A DNA stretch of 64,000 bases, from contig NZ_JBCDMV010000030.1 of NCBI RefSeq assembly GCF_038433135.1, positions 16,178-80,177 on the forward strand, written 5' to 3'. Source of the stretch: Luteococcus sp038433135. GTDB taxonomy: Bacteria; Actinomycetota; Actinomycetes; Propionibacteriales; Propionibacteriaceae. The notes beneath the pieces are model-generated. The model saw only the letters and a program-made list of their open reading frames with translations, was not told where the DNA came from and made no database searches. A program made the translations under genes and the position numbers. Numbering within the stretch: the first letter of the stretch is position 1; each line of letters begins with the position of its first letter. Shown here piece after piece: positions 33,801 to 44,158 of this stretch.

Positions 33801-35609
33801 GTCCCAACCGTCCCGGCCCCCGGCCAGATCCAGCCCAAAGTCGTAGATCATCGCCTGGCTTCCGCGCAGGGTGACCTCGAAGGGGTGCTCGTCCAGCACC
33901 CGCACGCCCAGGCTGGTCAGGTGCGGCATCACGTCCTGCAACTGCATCGTCTGCCCGACGCGCATCACCTTCAGCCGCAGGTCGGACTGGTCCTCCGGGG
34001 CATCCGGCGCGTAGACCGCGAACTGCATCCCGTCCTCGCCGGTCACCTGGTTGAGCGCCTTCAGGTCGGCGACGCCCTGGCGCGCCGTGTACAGCTGCTT
34101 GTAGGTCTCGGGGAACTGCACACCGCGTTCCTCCGAGGGCATCGACGAGGCCAAGTCGATGAAGTCATCGTCCCAGTGATGGGTGGCCTCGGTCAGCTGG
34201 GCCTCGACGGCGGGCACGTCCAACTCGACGTCGGAATCGGCAGGCAGGTCCAATGTGAAGTAGAGCCGGGCCAACACCGACTGGGTCACCTGCGCCTGGT
34301 AGTCGATCCCGGTGGCGCCCGTCGCCTTCAGGAGGATCTTCTGCATCGCCTCCCGGACGTCGGTGTTGTAGCGGTCGCGGGGGAAGTAGACCAGCGCGCT
34401 CATCCGGCCGGGCCAACGGCTCTTGCGGACGAAGAGCCGCACCTGTCGACGTTCCTTCAGCTGGCTGACGTCGAAGACCACGGGCTTGAGCTCTTCGACG
34501 GTGGCATGGAAGAGCTCCTCGCGCGGGAAGGCGTCCATCACCGACCAGACCGTGCGGGCGCCGTGGCTGTCCTCGTCGTAGGCGAAGTCGGTGATGATCT
34601 GCTGCGCCTTGTCCCGCAGCACCGGGATGGTGCGCACACTCTCGGTGAAGGCGCGCTGCCCGAGCAAGCCCAAAAAGCGCTGCTCCCCCACCGGCCTGCC
34701 GTCCTCGTCGAAACGCCGGATGGCCAGGTAGTCCATCAGCACATTGCGATGCACCGTGGCATGCCGGGAGTCCTTGGTGATCGCCAGCAGCAGCACCGGA
34801 TCATAGGTGGGCATCGCGTTGAACTCGTCGGGTTCCTCATTTCCCCGCTGGATTCCCAGTCCGGTGCCAGGGATCGGCACCGCCGTGCCATCGCGATAGT
34901 CGTACTCGCGGTAGCCCAGGAAGGTGAAACGCTCGTCGGCCAGGTAGCGCAGCAACTCCGCAGCGGCATTGCGCTGCTGTTCGGTGGCCGGCCCGGGGCG
35001 GGAGGGCAATTCGTCCGCGATCCGCCGCATGGTGTCACGCATCGGTTCGAAGTCCTCCACCGCACGGCCCAGATCCCGCAGACCGACCCGCAGCCGCTGC
35101 TCGAGGGCCGGCACCAATGCGTCCATCGAACCGCCCAGCGGCGGGGTGGCCAACACCCCCACCCAGGACTCATCGGTGGTGTGCTCGTCCTCGGTCAGGT
35201 CGGCGCGCAGCAGACGCCCCTTGTCGTCGCGCACCACCCGGAACTGCGGATGGAAGAGTTCCACCACGCTCCAGCCCGACGAGGTGAGGGCCATGGCGAC
35301 GGTGTCCACGATGAAGGGCCGGTCGGTGGCCACCACCTGGATCAGCGTGGGTGCCCCGGGGCGACGCGGCGCGGTGACCTGCACCAGATCCTCCCCGGTC
35401 CGACGCGTCATGCCCAGTTCCAGGTGGCCCTGCATCAGGTCGGCCAAGACCTGGGAGTCCAGGGCAGTCAGGTCTTCGTCACGAACGTGCGAGAGCCATT
35501 GTTCCAGCATCTGCCGGAGGCGCTGCGAGGGCATCCCCGTCAGCTTGTCCTGCAGGCGCGCGGTGAGGTCGTCGAGGATTCCGGTGCGCTGTTGGCCAGC
35601 GAAGATCAT
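30891..35609 (-). CDS. gdh: Large NAD-specific glutamate dehydrogenase
   Basis: The 1572-residue protein matches the 180-kDa class of NAD-glutamate dehydrogenases, which interconvert glutamate and 2-oxoglutarate plus ammonia and mainly serve catabolism. The N-terminal half holds ACT-like regulatory regions; the catalytic core lies near residues 770-1200, with LRWSDRPEDFRTEVLGL, NTVIVPVGAKGGFF (catalytic lysine), GIGDMAGDVFGNGM and LLWNGGIGTY. The ATG at 35609 has GGGAG seven bases upstream. In mycobacteria this enzyme class is controlled by GarA; nothing here shows such control. It forms a single-gene unit divergent from the DUF2505 gene. Confidence 0.95.
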   Translation of the reverse strand: MIFAGQQRTGILDDLTARLQDKLTGMPSQRLRQMLEQWLSHVRDEDLTALDSQVLADLMQGHLELGMTRRTGEDLVQVTAPRRPGAPTLIQVVATDRPFIVDTVAMALTSSGWSVVELFHPQFRVVRDDKGRLLRADLTEDEHTTDESWVGVLATPPLGGSMDALVPALEQRLRVGLRDLGRAVEDFEPMRDTMRRIADELPSRPGPATEQQRNAAAELLRYLADERFTFLGYREYDYRDGTAVPIPGTGLGIQRGNEEPDEFNAMPTYDPVLLLAITKDSRHATVHRNVLMDYLAIRRFDEDGRPVGEQRFLGLLGQRAFTESVRTIPVLRDKAQQIITDFAYDEDSHGARTVWSVMDAFPREELFHATVEELKPVVFDVSQLKERRQVRLFVRKSRWPGRMSALVYFPRDRYNTDVREAMQKILLKATGATGIDYQAQVTQSVLARLYFTLDLPADSDVELDVPAVEAQLTEATHHWDDDFIDLASSMPSEERGVQFPETYKQLYTARQGVADLKALNQVTGEDGMQFAVYAPDAPEDQSDLRLKVMRVGQTMQLQDVMPHLTSLGVRVLDEHPFEVTLRGSQAMIYDFGLDLAGGRDGWDETARRRFTDAFHASWRGATEVDALNALVTEAGMTWRQVMVLRAIGRYLQQLGTPFSQTYIAQTLRANLAVAKHLVGLFETRFDPDLGGDREQAIALRLTELDAELDEVASLDQDRILRYFLEVIQASVRTNFFAADAPAFAIKVLPGQLSLAPQPRPAFEIYVHSPRVEGVHLRFGAVARGGLRWSDRPEDFRTEVLGLVKAQMVKNTVIVPVGAKGGFFARKLPNPAVDRAAWLEEGKACYRLFIGSLLSLTDNIVDGEVRPPARVVRHDADDPYLVVAADKGTASFSDIANQISVERAFWMGDGFASGGSVGYDHKAMGITARGAWESVKHHFRELGIDCQNEDFTCVGIGDMAGDVFGNGMMLSRHTRLVAAFNHLHIFLDPTPDAERSFEERVRLFNLPRSSWADYDAELISEGGGVFSRQAKSIPISTQAREALGLDDGVEHLTPTQLIRAILAAPVDLLWNGGIGTYVKAASETHQDVGDKANDAVRRNGSEIRARVAGEGGNLGWTQLGRIEYARTGGRINTDFIDNSAGVDTSDHEVNIKILLDGEVRAGRLEKEERDALLPQMTDDVAALVLSHNVDQNLALANARFQAPSLAGVHEDWMTELEQAGYLDRTVENMPSTAVMKQRIGEGSGLTSPELATLLAWSKIWLSDKILASDLPDDPFVADRLVQYFPPLLRERYRERMPEHRLHREIIATVAVNRFVNSQGMTACHRLASETGAEPAQVVRAQLAARSIFDAGRVEVNTRRAALDAELQTRLRLRLRMLVEYGARWLLHHFAEGIDIQAVIDRFRDGVRGLFRVLPELLASKARASYDEQLAQVLQAGVDEDLAAVAVGAGWAHLLLPCVEIAQDQQRDAAEVATLFFETSERLGLDRMLERIEGLPRTNRWDTMARSALRDDLLAVQSQLVAQIAPHGDLDAWWATTPAVEQRSQMLNEILDSEPDLARMSVGLRTVRSLMTNA

Positions 35610-35725
35610 TCGCAAACTCCCATCGGGTCAGCGGCCGCGTTGCCGTCCACCCATGACCCTACCCAACGCTGCGCCGTGGGCGAAGAGCCAGACAGCGGGG
35701 CGTCGCAGCCGGTAAGAATGAGGGC

Positions 35726-36202
35726 ATGGAGATCTCTTCCCGCCTCGACTTCGAGGCCGACCCCAAGACCACCTACCTGATGCTGACCGACAAGGGCTGG
35801 CTCGAGCAGTTGGTGAGCCGCTCGGAGGCCACCAGCCACTCGATCGACATTGCCGGGCAGACCACCCGGGTGGAGATGACCCTGCCCGCGCCCGGCGAGA
35901 TGGCTCGCTTCGTCGGCAGCGCGCTGAAGCTCAACCAGGTGGTGACCTGGGGCGATCCCGCGGCGGATGACTCCCGCGAGGGCAGCCTGACCATCGAGGT
36001 TCCCGGCATGCCGGTGAAGATGGACGGAACCGCCAGGCTCTACCCGGGTGGCAAGGGAACGATCGTCGACTACCAGGGCGAGCTCAAGGTGAGCATCCCC
36101 CTGATGGGCAAGAAGATCGAGCAGCAGGCCGCGCCCTACGTCAAGGACGCGATCGACGCTCAGCAGGAGGTCGGCGACGAATGGCTGATCTCCCACCGCT
36201 GA
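35726..36202 (+). CDS. DUF2505 (SRPBCC-fold) protein
   Basis: The 158-residue protein matches DUF2505, a START/SRPBCC-like family of actinobacteria expected to hold a hydrophobic ligand in a helix-grip fold. It starts with a typical first strand (MEISSRLDFEADPKTTYLML) and ends in a long amphipathic helix (IEQQAAPYVKDAIDAQQEVG). No catalytic residues are obvious and the ligand is unknown. The ATG at 35726 has no clear Shine-Dalgarno sequence; a -10-like AAGAAT ends six bases upstream. Confidence 0.85.
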   Translation: MEISSRLDFEADPKTTYLMLTDKGWLEQLVSRSEATSHSIDIAGQTTRVEMTLPAPGEMARFVGSALKLNQVVTWGDPAADDSREGSLTIEVPGMPVKMDGTARLYPGGKGTIVDYQGELKVSIPLMGKKIEQQAAPYVKDAIDAQQEVGDEWLISHR

Positions 36203-36220
36203 CCTTGCCCGGGAGGGGCG

Positions 36221-36430
36221 TCAGTCCGTCTCGATGAAGGTGTCCTCGCCCACCAGCGGGCGCAGGGCATCGGGATCCGCGGGAGTGGCGACGACGTAGT
36301 CAACGGCCTCGTCGTCGTCCTCCCCGGCGAAACGCTCCTTGATCAGGGCAACCTCGTGACCGGCGGCGTCGATCGCTTCCGCGGCCTTGATCGCCTCGTC
36401 CTCGTCGTCGAAGTGCATTCGGGACACCAT
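36221..36430 (-). CDS. Small acidic protein coupled to Ku
   Basis: A 69-residue acidic protein that I do not recognise. It reads as a beta-alpha-beta unit (MVSRMHFDDEDEAIKAAEAI, then GHEVALIKERF), followed by a DDD/E-rich linker and a final strand (DYVVATPADP), as in small ferredoxin-like or ACT-like folds. Its ATG shares a base with the ku stop (TGATG), so it is almost certainly translated with Ku. It might modulate Ku or simply ride the operon; no homology supports a function. Confidence 0.75.
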   Translation of the reverse strand: MVSRMHFDDEDEAIKAAEAIDAAGHEVALIKERFAGEDDDEAVDYVVATPADPDALRPLVGEDTFIETD

Positions 36431-37281
36431 CAGCTGGCCGCCTTCTTCTCGTCGTCGTCTGCTGTCGTGGGCTCCGCGGCCTTGTCGGCGGCCGCCGCGC
36501 GCTTCGCCTTGGCTGCCTCCACCGACGCCTTCAGCGCGGCCACCAGGTCAACCACCTCGCCGCCACCGCTGGTGGGAGCCTCGGCCTTCTCCTCCACCGC
36601 GACGCCGGAGAGCTTGGCCTGCACCACCTGCTCCAGGGCCTCCCGGTAGGAGTCGGTGTAGTCGGCCGGGTTGAACTCACCCTCCATCTGGGTGATGAAC
36701 ATCTCCGCCATCGCCACCTCCGCCTCGGAGGCCTTGATCTCGTCGCTGGGCGCGGCAAAGGATGAGTCGCGCACCTCGTCGGGCCACAGCATGGAGTGCA
36801 TCACCAGCACGTCCCCCTGCGGGCGGATGAGGGCCAGCGACTCACGGCTGCGCAGCGCCACCTTCACCACGGCACTCTTGCCGGTCTTGGCCAGCGCGTC
36901 GCGCAGCAGCACATAGGGCTTGGCACCGGGACCCTCGGCCTCCAGCACATAGCTCTTCTCGAAGTAGGTGGGGTCGATCTGCTCGTCGGTGACGAACTGC
37001 ACCACGTCGACGGTCTTGGCCGACGTGAGCGGCAGGGATTCCAGGTCTTCCTTGGTCAGCACCGCCATCCGGCCGTCGGGCGCCTCGTAGCCCTTGCCGA
37101 TCTCGGCATAGGGCACCTCGGCGCCGCACTTCTCGCAGACCCGCTTGTACTTGATCTTGCCGCCGTCGGCCGGATGCACCTGCTTGAAGGAGATGTCCTT
37201 CTCCTCGGTGGCGCCGTACAGCTTGACGGGGATGGTGATCAGGCCGAAGGAGATCGCGCCCTTCCAGAGTGAACGAGGCAT
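36430..37281 (-). CDS. ku: Ku DNA end-binding protein
   Basis: The 283-residue bacterial Ku starts with the family hallmark MPRSLWKGAISFGLITIPVKLY and contains the ring-forming core (RVCEKCGAEVPYAEIGKGYE, LPLTSAKTVDVVQFV, LIRPQGDVLVMHSMLWPDEVR). The C-terminus carries an extended Lys/Ala-rich tail, which in mycobacterial Ku helps DNA threading. Ku homodimers bind double-strand ends and recruit LigD. The ATG at 37281 lies one base after the DUF6912 stop. The LigD polymerase domain is encoded 12 kb away; no ligase is in the window. Confidence 0.95.
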   Translation of the reverse strand: MPRSLWKGAISFGLITIPVKLYGATEEKDISFKQVHPADGGKIKYKRVCEKCGAEVPYAEIGKGYEAPDGRMAVLTKEDLESLPLTSAKTVDVVQFVTDEQIDPTYFEKSYVLEAEGPGAKPYVLLRDALAKTGKSAVVKVALRSRESLALIRPQGDVLVMHSMLWPDEVRDSSFAAPSDEIKASEAEVAMAEMFITQMEGEFNPADYTDSYREALEQVVQAKLSGVAVEEKAEAPTSGGGEVVDLVAALKASVEAAKAKRAAAADKAAEPTTADDDEKKAAS

Positions 37282-37282
37282 G

Positions 37283-37765
37283 TCACACATCCTTGCCGAG
37301 AACGGCCAGTTCTTCCACCGAGTGCCACAGCAGGTCGGCGTCGCGGATCAGTGCCTGCACCTCGTCGCGCTCCCAGGCCTCGTCCAGTGAGAGGCCGGTC
37401 ACCGCCGCCAGGGCCGGAGCCAGCAGCGGTTGCGGATCCTGGTCGGTGAAGAAGCTGCGCACCGAGTTGCGGGCCAGCCCGGTCAGACGCACCCCACCAT
37501 TGTCGGTCTCGGCGCCGGGCTTGACGGTGGCGGGCGCCACCTCGGCCACCAGCACCAGCCGGCTCCCATGACTGGCCAGGCCGTGCACCGACGCCAGCAC
37601 CAAGCAGGCATATTCCGCATCCTCGGCATCGGCGGGGCCATAACCCAGGGTCTGCTGCAACTGGGGGGTGACGCTGAAGGCCTGACAGCCCGGCAGCGAG
37701 CCATCGCGCCACAGGATGGCGGCCTGATCGGCCGTGCAGGGGACGAAGACGAGGACACCACTCAT
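37283..37765 (-). CDS. DUF6912 family protein, first gene of the ku operon
   Basis: The 160-residue protein resembles the DUF6912 actinobacterial family: a starting strand GVLVFVPCTA, a SVTPQLQQTLGYG block, the acidic DAEDAEYACLVLASV helix and a LVLVAEVAP strand. Function is unknown. I use ATG 37765, seven bases downstream of TACTGT (37778-37773), which suggests a leaderless start. The gene is followed by ku after one base, so it may matter for end joining or simply share the operon. Confidence 0.8.
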   Translation of the reverse strand: MSGVLVFVPCTADQAAILWRDGSLPGCQAFSVTPQLQQTLGYGPADAEDAEYACLVLASVHGLASHGSRLVLVAEVAPATVKPGAETDNGGVRLTGLARNSVRSFFTDQDPQPLLAPALAAVTGLSLDEAWERDEVQALIRDADLLWHSVEELAVLGKDV

Positions 37766-37801
37766 GGCCACCACAGTAGACCGTCCCACCGGATCGGGGA
37801 G

Positions 37802-37810
37802 TTATCCACA
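37802..37810 (+). other. Perfect DnaA box TTATCCACA
   Basis: TTATCCACA, the classical high-affinity DnaA box, lies in the 98-bp divergent region between the DUF6912-ku operon and the Rv3235-family gene. I see no further box nearby, so it does not mark an origin; it could be regulatory or chance. Confidence 0.4.
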
Positions 37811-37863
37811 GATTCTGCGACGGGCCTTGGCAAGCCGCACGGGGGGCGCCAAGGCTGGTGGAC

Positions 37864-38365
37864 ATGAATCGTCCCACCCAGTTGACCCTGCAGGGCCAGA
37901 AGATCTGGCTGATGGTCCCGCCGCTCCCGCACGGCGACCTGCCGCGGCTGGCGCAGGCGCCGTTGCCCACCGCCCTGGAGCGCGATCCGCTGCTGCGCTG
38001 CTCACCCGCCGACTCCGATCCGGCCAAGGACGACGGCCAGGCCGAGGCGAATCGCCTGGTGGCCTCGATCAGTCGCAGTCTGCTGGAGGTGCTGCAGCGC
38101 CGCCGCTCCCCCGCCCAGCTGGCGATGTGGATGGACGAACCGTGCCACCTGCTGCTGGTGGCCTGGTCCCGGCAGCGGGACTGGCTGGCCACCCGGATCC
38201 TCACGGTGCGCGCCTGCCGGGTGGCAGCCACCGTGGTGGAGGGCACCGCGCTGCTGCATGACGCGCAGCGTGCCTTCCCGGTGCTGCTGCGACTGGAGCA
38301 ACGCTACGGCCGGTGGCACGTCACCGTCTTCGAGGTGATGGTGCCACCGGCCGCGGGCTCACGGC

Positions 38366-38391
<26 letters not shown>
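37864..38391 (+). CDS. Rv3235 family protein (DUF6459)
   Basis: The 175-residue protein fits the Rv3235/DUF6459 family, found beside secA in actinobacteria, function unknown. It has a disordered N-terminal third and an NTF2-like C-terminal region (residues 60-165) with LLEVLQRRRSPAQLAMWMDE, VRACRVAATVVEGTALL and WHVTVFEVM. Its 3' end overlaps the convergent secA stop by 26 bases. ATG 37864 is used; GTG 37858 is a close alternative. Confidence 0.8.
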
Positions 38392-41110
<2,719 letters not shown>

Positions 41111-41154
41111 GTGGTCGATTCCTTTTGCCGAGATGGTGTCAGACTCAACCCATC

Positions 41155-42369
41155 CTAGGGGGTGACCGGAATCAACGGTGCCAGGTCGCCCCGCGGCTCG
41201 ACGTCAATGCTTGCCAGACCCAACCATCCGGCCAGGCTGCGCAATTCGGCCAGGAGTTCGCCGGCGACGAGTTCGGGCGCCAGGCCGGTCCCGGGTTCCA
41301 GCCAGGCGGCCTTGACCCGCAACACGCCCGCCGCCCGATCGGCCTTGAGGTCCACCCGCGCAGCGAAGCCCTCCCCCAGCAGGAAGGGGTAGACGTAGTA
41401 GCCGTAGCGGCGCTTGGCTTCCGGCACGTAGATCTCGATCTTGTAGTCCAGACCGAACAGGGCCAGGGCGCGGTTGCGCTCGAAGATCAGCGAGTCGAAG
41501 GGGCTGATCAGGGCCCGGGCGGGGATGCTGCGGGGAGTTCGCGGTTGGCCGTCGCCGGTCCACAGCCAGGTGCGGGCCTTCCAGCCCGCGACGCTGACCT
41601 CTTCCAGCTCTCCGGCAGCCTCCAGCCGGGCAATCGCGCCGCGGGTGCGGGCCCGGTTGAGCCGGAAGTAGTCGGCCAGGCAGGTCTCGCTGGCGACGCC
41701 GAGGGCCCGGGCGGCCCGCCGCACCAGGATGACGTGGCTGTCGTCGATGCTTGGGGGGGGTGTCTGGATCACCGCCGCGGGCAGCACCCGTTCGGGCAGG
41801 TCATAGCGACGTTCGAAGGCGGGGTTGCGGTTGGCGGCGGTGATCTCGCCGCACCAGAACAGCCACTCCAGTGCCGTCTTGACCGCCGACCAGTTCCAGC
41901 CCCAGCCGGAGCGGTCGCGTTCCTCGTCGTGTTCGATCTGCCGGGCGGTGATCGGGCCCCGGGTGCGGACCTCGTCGCGGACGTGGGTCACCAGCTCGGG
42001 GTGCTCGTCCTGCACCCGGACGATCCCGCCCCAGGCCTCTCCCCTGGCCTGCTCCATCCGGAAGCGCAGGGCGGGTTGCAGTGTGACGTCGATCAGGCTG
42101 GCGGCGTGCCCCCAGTACTCGAAGAGCCGACGTGGGGCGGTGCCACTGGCCCTGCTGAGCAGGGCAGGGTCGTAAGGGCCGAGCCGGCTGTAGAACGGCA
42201 TCAGGTGTGCGCGGGTCAGGACGTTGATCGAATCGATCTGGAACTGCGCCAGCTGGTCGATCTGGCGCTGGACGTCGCGCATGGTGATGGTGCGCTCCGG
42301 GCGGGGCCGGCCGAAACCCTGCGCCGCCAGGGCAATGCGTCGGGCCTGCGAGAGGCTGAGTTCACGCAT
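41155..42369 (-). CDS. YcaQ/AlkX-type interstrand crosslink DNA glycosylase
   Basis: The 404-residue protein belongs to the HTH_42 (YcaQ/AlkZ) family: N-terminal LSLSQARRIALAAQGF and the key LAQFQIDSINVLTRAHLMPFYSRLG segment. The catalytic triplet reads QID; QxD marks the AlkX/YcaQ subgroup that unhooks interstrand crosslinks, while AlkZ proteins have QxQ. The C-terminus carries the conserved RRYGYYVYPFLLG and LKADR blocks. It overlaps the upstream NUDIX gene by 8 bases and shares its damage-type promoter. A C8 tract on the coding strand (41760-41753) encodes three prolines in the middle of the gene. Confidence 0.88.
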   Translation of the reverse strand: MRELSLSQARRIALAAQGFGRPRPERTITMRDVQRQIDQLAQFQIDSINVLTRAHLMPFYSRLGPYDPALLSRASGTAPRRLFEYWGHAASLIDVTLQPALRFRMEQARGEAWGGIVRVQDEHPELVTHVRDEVRTRGPITARQIEHDEERDRSGWGWNWSAVKTALEWLFWCGEITAANRNPAFERRYDLPERVLPAAVIQTPPPSIDDSHVILVRRAARALGVASETCLADYFRLNRARTRGAIARLEAAGELEEVSVAGWKARTWLWTGDGQPRTPRSIPARALISPFDSLIFERNRALALFGLDYKIEIYVPEAKRRYGYYVYPFLLGEGFAARVDLKADRAAGVLRVKAAWLEPGTGLAPELVAGELLAELRSLAGWLGLASIDVEPRGDLAPLIPVTP

Positions 42370-42811
42370 GGGTGATCCGGTGCACCAGGCCCAGCAGGTG
42401 GTCCACGGTGCTGACGTGGGGCAGGCTGGCGATCTGTTCCGGGGTGAACCACCCGGCCATGTCGCTACTGCCGTCGGTCTCGAAGGTCAGCTCCCCGCCG
42501 ACAGTCCGGGCCTCGTGGAAGACCTGGATGATCCGGAGCGGGCGGTGCCCGCCGGCCAGACGTTCCTCCGCGTCGACCTCAAAGGTCCGCACGTCCAACA
42601 ACCGACCGACCTCGACGTGGTACCCAGTCTCTTCCAGCAGTTCGCGCGTGATGCCGTCGACGATCTGCTCACCGAAGTCGATGCCGCCGCCCGGGCAGCT
42701 CCATGCCGGGCCGTCCGGCCCAATCCATCGGCTGAGCAGCACCCGCCCCGCGTCGTCGCGGACCAGCGCGTAACCCGCCAGTCGGGTGTCGTAGTCGGTG
42801 TACTCCAGCAT
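42362..42811 (-). CDS. NUDIX hydrolase in operon with AlkX-type glycosylase
   Basis: The 149-residue protein has a complete NUDIX box (GGGIDFGEQIVDGITRELLEETGY) after a LAGYALVRDDAGRVLLSRW strand pair. The substrate is unknown; pairing with a crosslink glycosylase would suit nucleotide-pool cleaning, but that is inference. The ATG at 42811 lies seven bases after TAGGCT of a RecA-NDp-like promoter, so the mRNA is probably leaderless. It overlaps the glycosylase gene by 8 bases, so the two are coupled. Confidence 0.85.
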   Translation of the reverse strand: MLEYTDYDTRLAGYALVRDDAGRVLLSRWIGPDGPAWSCPGGGIDFGEQIVDGITRELLEETGYHVEVGRLLDVRTFEVDAEERLAGGHRPLRIIQVFHEARTVGGELTFETDGSSDMAGWFTPEQIASLPHVSTVDHLLGLVHRITHA

Positions 42812-42818
42812 GGTCGTG

Positions 42819-42841
42819 AGCCTAGCGATCGGGACTGACAA
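42819..42841 (-). promoter_or_regulatory. RecA-NDp/PafBC-like promoter of NUDIX-alkX
   Basis: On the minus strand TTGTCAGTC (42841-42833), exactly eight bases, TAGGCT (42824-42819), then seven bases to ATG 42811. Eight of nine bases match TTGTCRGTG and the -10 fits TAnnnT: one of the best copies in the window. Confidence 0.65.
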
Positions 42842-42882
42842 TTCTGACGTCCCCTCCTCGGGCGGCCAGTATGGTCGGCGAG

Positions 42883-43314
42883 GTGAGCAACATCAGCATT
42901 GACGTCTGCGATCGCGGCGACTGCCCCAAACTGGAAGAACTGCTTGCCCTGTACGACTCGGTGGGTTGGACCGCCTACACCCGTCATCCATCCTCACTTG
43001 AGGCTGGGGTCCGCGGTTCATTGCGCGTTGTCACCGCTCGCTCCGACGACCGGTTGGTTGGTCTTGCCCGAGTGGTCGGCGATGGCGCGACCATCTGCTA
43101 CCTGCAGGACGTACTGGTTGATCCCGGTGTGCGCCGCACGGGGCTGGGTCGTCGGCTCGTCGAGGCCGTCTTCGAACCCTTTGCCCACGTCCGTCAGCAC
43201 GTGCTGATCACCGACGAGGAAGCCGGGCAGAAGGCCTTCTACGAATCGCTCGGTTTCACCCAGCTGGGAGCAAGTACCCCGGGGTGCGCCTTCGTCCGGT
43301 TTACTCGCGGGTGA
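42883..43314 (+). CDS. GNAT-family N-acetyltransferase
   Basis: The 143-residue protein has the GNAT core: VVGDGATICYLQDVLVDPGVRRTGLGRRLVE holds the acetyl-CoA-binding (R/Q)xxGxG/A loop as RRTGLG, and AGQKAFYESLGFTQL is the usual C-terminal strand-helix. It fits the YhbS/Elp3-like small acetyltransferases; the acceptor is unknown. I start it at GTG 42883, seven bases after TATGGT (42870-42875); ATG 42871 lies inside that -10. Confidence 0.88.
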   Translation: MSNISIDVCDRGDCPKLEELLALYDSVGWTAYTRHPSSLEAGVRGSLRVVTARSDDRLVGLARVVGDGATICYLQDVLVDPGVRRTGLGRRLVEAVFEPFAHVRQHVLITDEEAGQKAFYESLGFTQLGASTPGCAFVRFTRG

Positions 43315-43807
43315 CGATCACTCTGGGACAATCGCCGTTCCGAGCGAGTTCGGTGGCAAAGAAGGTCGGGTAGGCCAACCGGTCCTGCCCAAAGCCGTCC
43401 AGAGGCACCCACTCCATCCGCTCCCACACTCCGTCGAGCGTGGTGCTCTGGTGCTCGACCGCCGTGAGCCGAGGGTCGTAGCGCATCAGATAGTAGAAGG
43501 TCAGCTCATGGCAGGACTTGCCGGCCAGGCTCTGCGATGAGGAGTCGGTGAAGAAGTTCTCGTGGATGAAGGCCAGCCGGTCCACTTCCAGCGGCACGCC
43601 CGTCTCCTCCAGCACCTCGCGTCGCACCGCATCCTCGGCGGTCTCGCCGTGGTGCACTCCCCCGCCCACCGAGTACAGATAGTCATCCCGGTCATTTCGG
43701 GCCATCAGCACCCAGCCGTCGCGCAGGATGATGGCCGCCGCCCGGAAACGGAACCACCGTCCATCCTGGTCGAAGGAGCAATCTCGCGTTCGCGCGGCAC
43801 TCGTCAT
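43301..43807 (-). CDS. NUDIX hydrolase
   Basis: The 168-residue protein has the NUDIX box GGGVHHGETAEDAVRREVLEETGV after RFRAAAIILRDGWVLMARN and a C-terminal segment WVPLDGFGQDRLAYPTFFATEL. The family hydrolyses nucleoside diphosphates linked to another moiety; the substrate is unknown. The ATG at 43807 is the first methionine consistent with the domain; the open frame extends further upstream but into non-homologous Arg/Pro-rich sequence. The end overlaps the convergent acetyltransferase by 14 bases. Confidence 0.87.
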   Translation of the reverse strand: MTSAARTRDCSFDQDGRWFRFRAAAIILRDGWVLMARNDRDDYLYSVGGGVHHGETAEDAVRREVLEETGVPLEVDRLAFIHENFFTDSSSQSLAGKSCHELTFYYLMRYDPRLTAVEHQSTTLDGVWERMEWVPLDGFGQDRLAYPTFFATELARNGDCPRVIVTRE

Positions 43808-43851
43808 GGTGCGAGCTTCCCACCTGACGGCGCCGGCCATACATTGGGGGC

Positions 43852-44133
43852 ATGTCAAAGGCGGAGAGGCGGGCTGCCCGCGAAGCGGTCGCGACCTACC
43901 ATGAGCAGCAGTTGGGCGCACTGGTCGCCCATGTGGCTGAGGCGATCGATGGCCACCGTCGCGGGGAGCTGGACCCATTCGAGGTGGATCAGGTGATTTT
44001 CCACTACTCCCGAGCGGCCAAGGAACTGTGGAAGTTCTGCAATCTCGGGCCAGTGGAGATCAGCGCCAGTCTCATCAGCCGAGAGCCTCCAATCGACTGG
44101 TGGGAGGAGACCGAGCCGGAGCCACGCCGATGA
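43852..44133 (+). CDS. Conserved small hypothetical protein
   Basis: The 93-residue, mostly helical protein has a basic N-terminus (MSKAERRAAREAV), a central helix pair (LVAHVAEAIDGHRRGELDPFEVDQVIFHYSRAAKELWKF, shown here only by its ends) and a Trp/Glu/Pro-rich tail. I recognise no family. The ATG lies six bases after TACATT (43840-43845), fitting the leaderless pattern. It is alone on the plus strand between two minus-strand genes. Confidence 0.7.
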   Translation: MSKAERRAAREAVATYHEQQLGALVAHVAEAIDGHRRGELDPFEVDQVIFHYSRAAKELWKFCNLGPVEISASLISREPPIDWWEETEPEPRR

Positions 44134-44158
44134 AGGCGCGGTGACCAAGCGCTGAACC

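Noticed and set aside
33309..35780. An 823-codon open frame antisense to the glutamate dehydrogenase
   Set aside because: Same artefact; it also runs into the divergent DUF2505 gene without a ribosome binding site.
37766..37800. A RecA-NDp box before the DUF6912-ku operon
   Set aside because: The -10 TACTGT and spacing fit, but the 9-mer upstream (GATCCGGTG) matches only about five of nine consensus bases.
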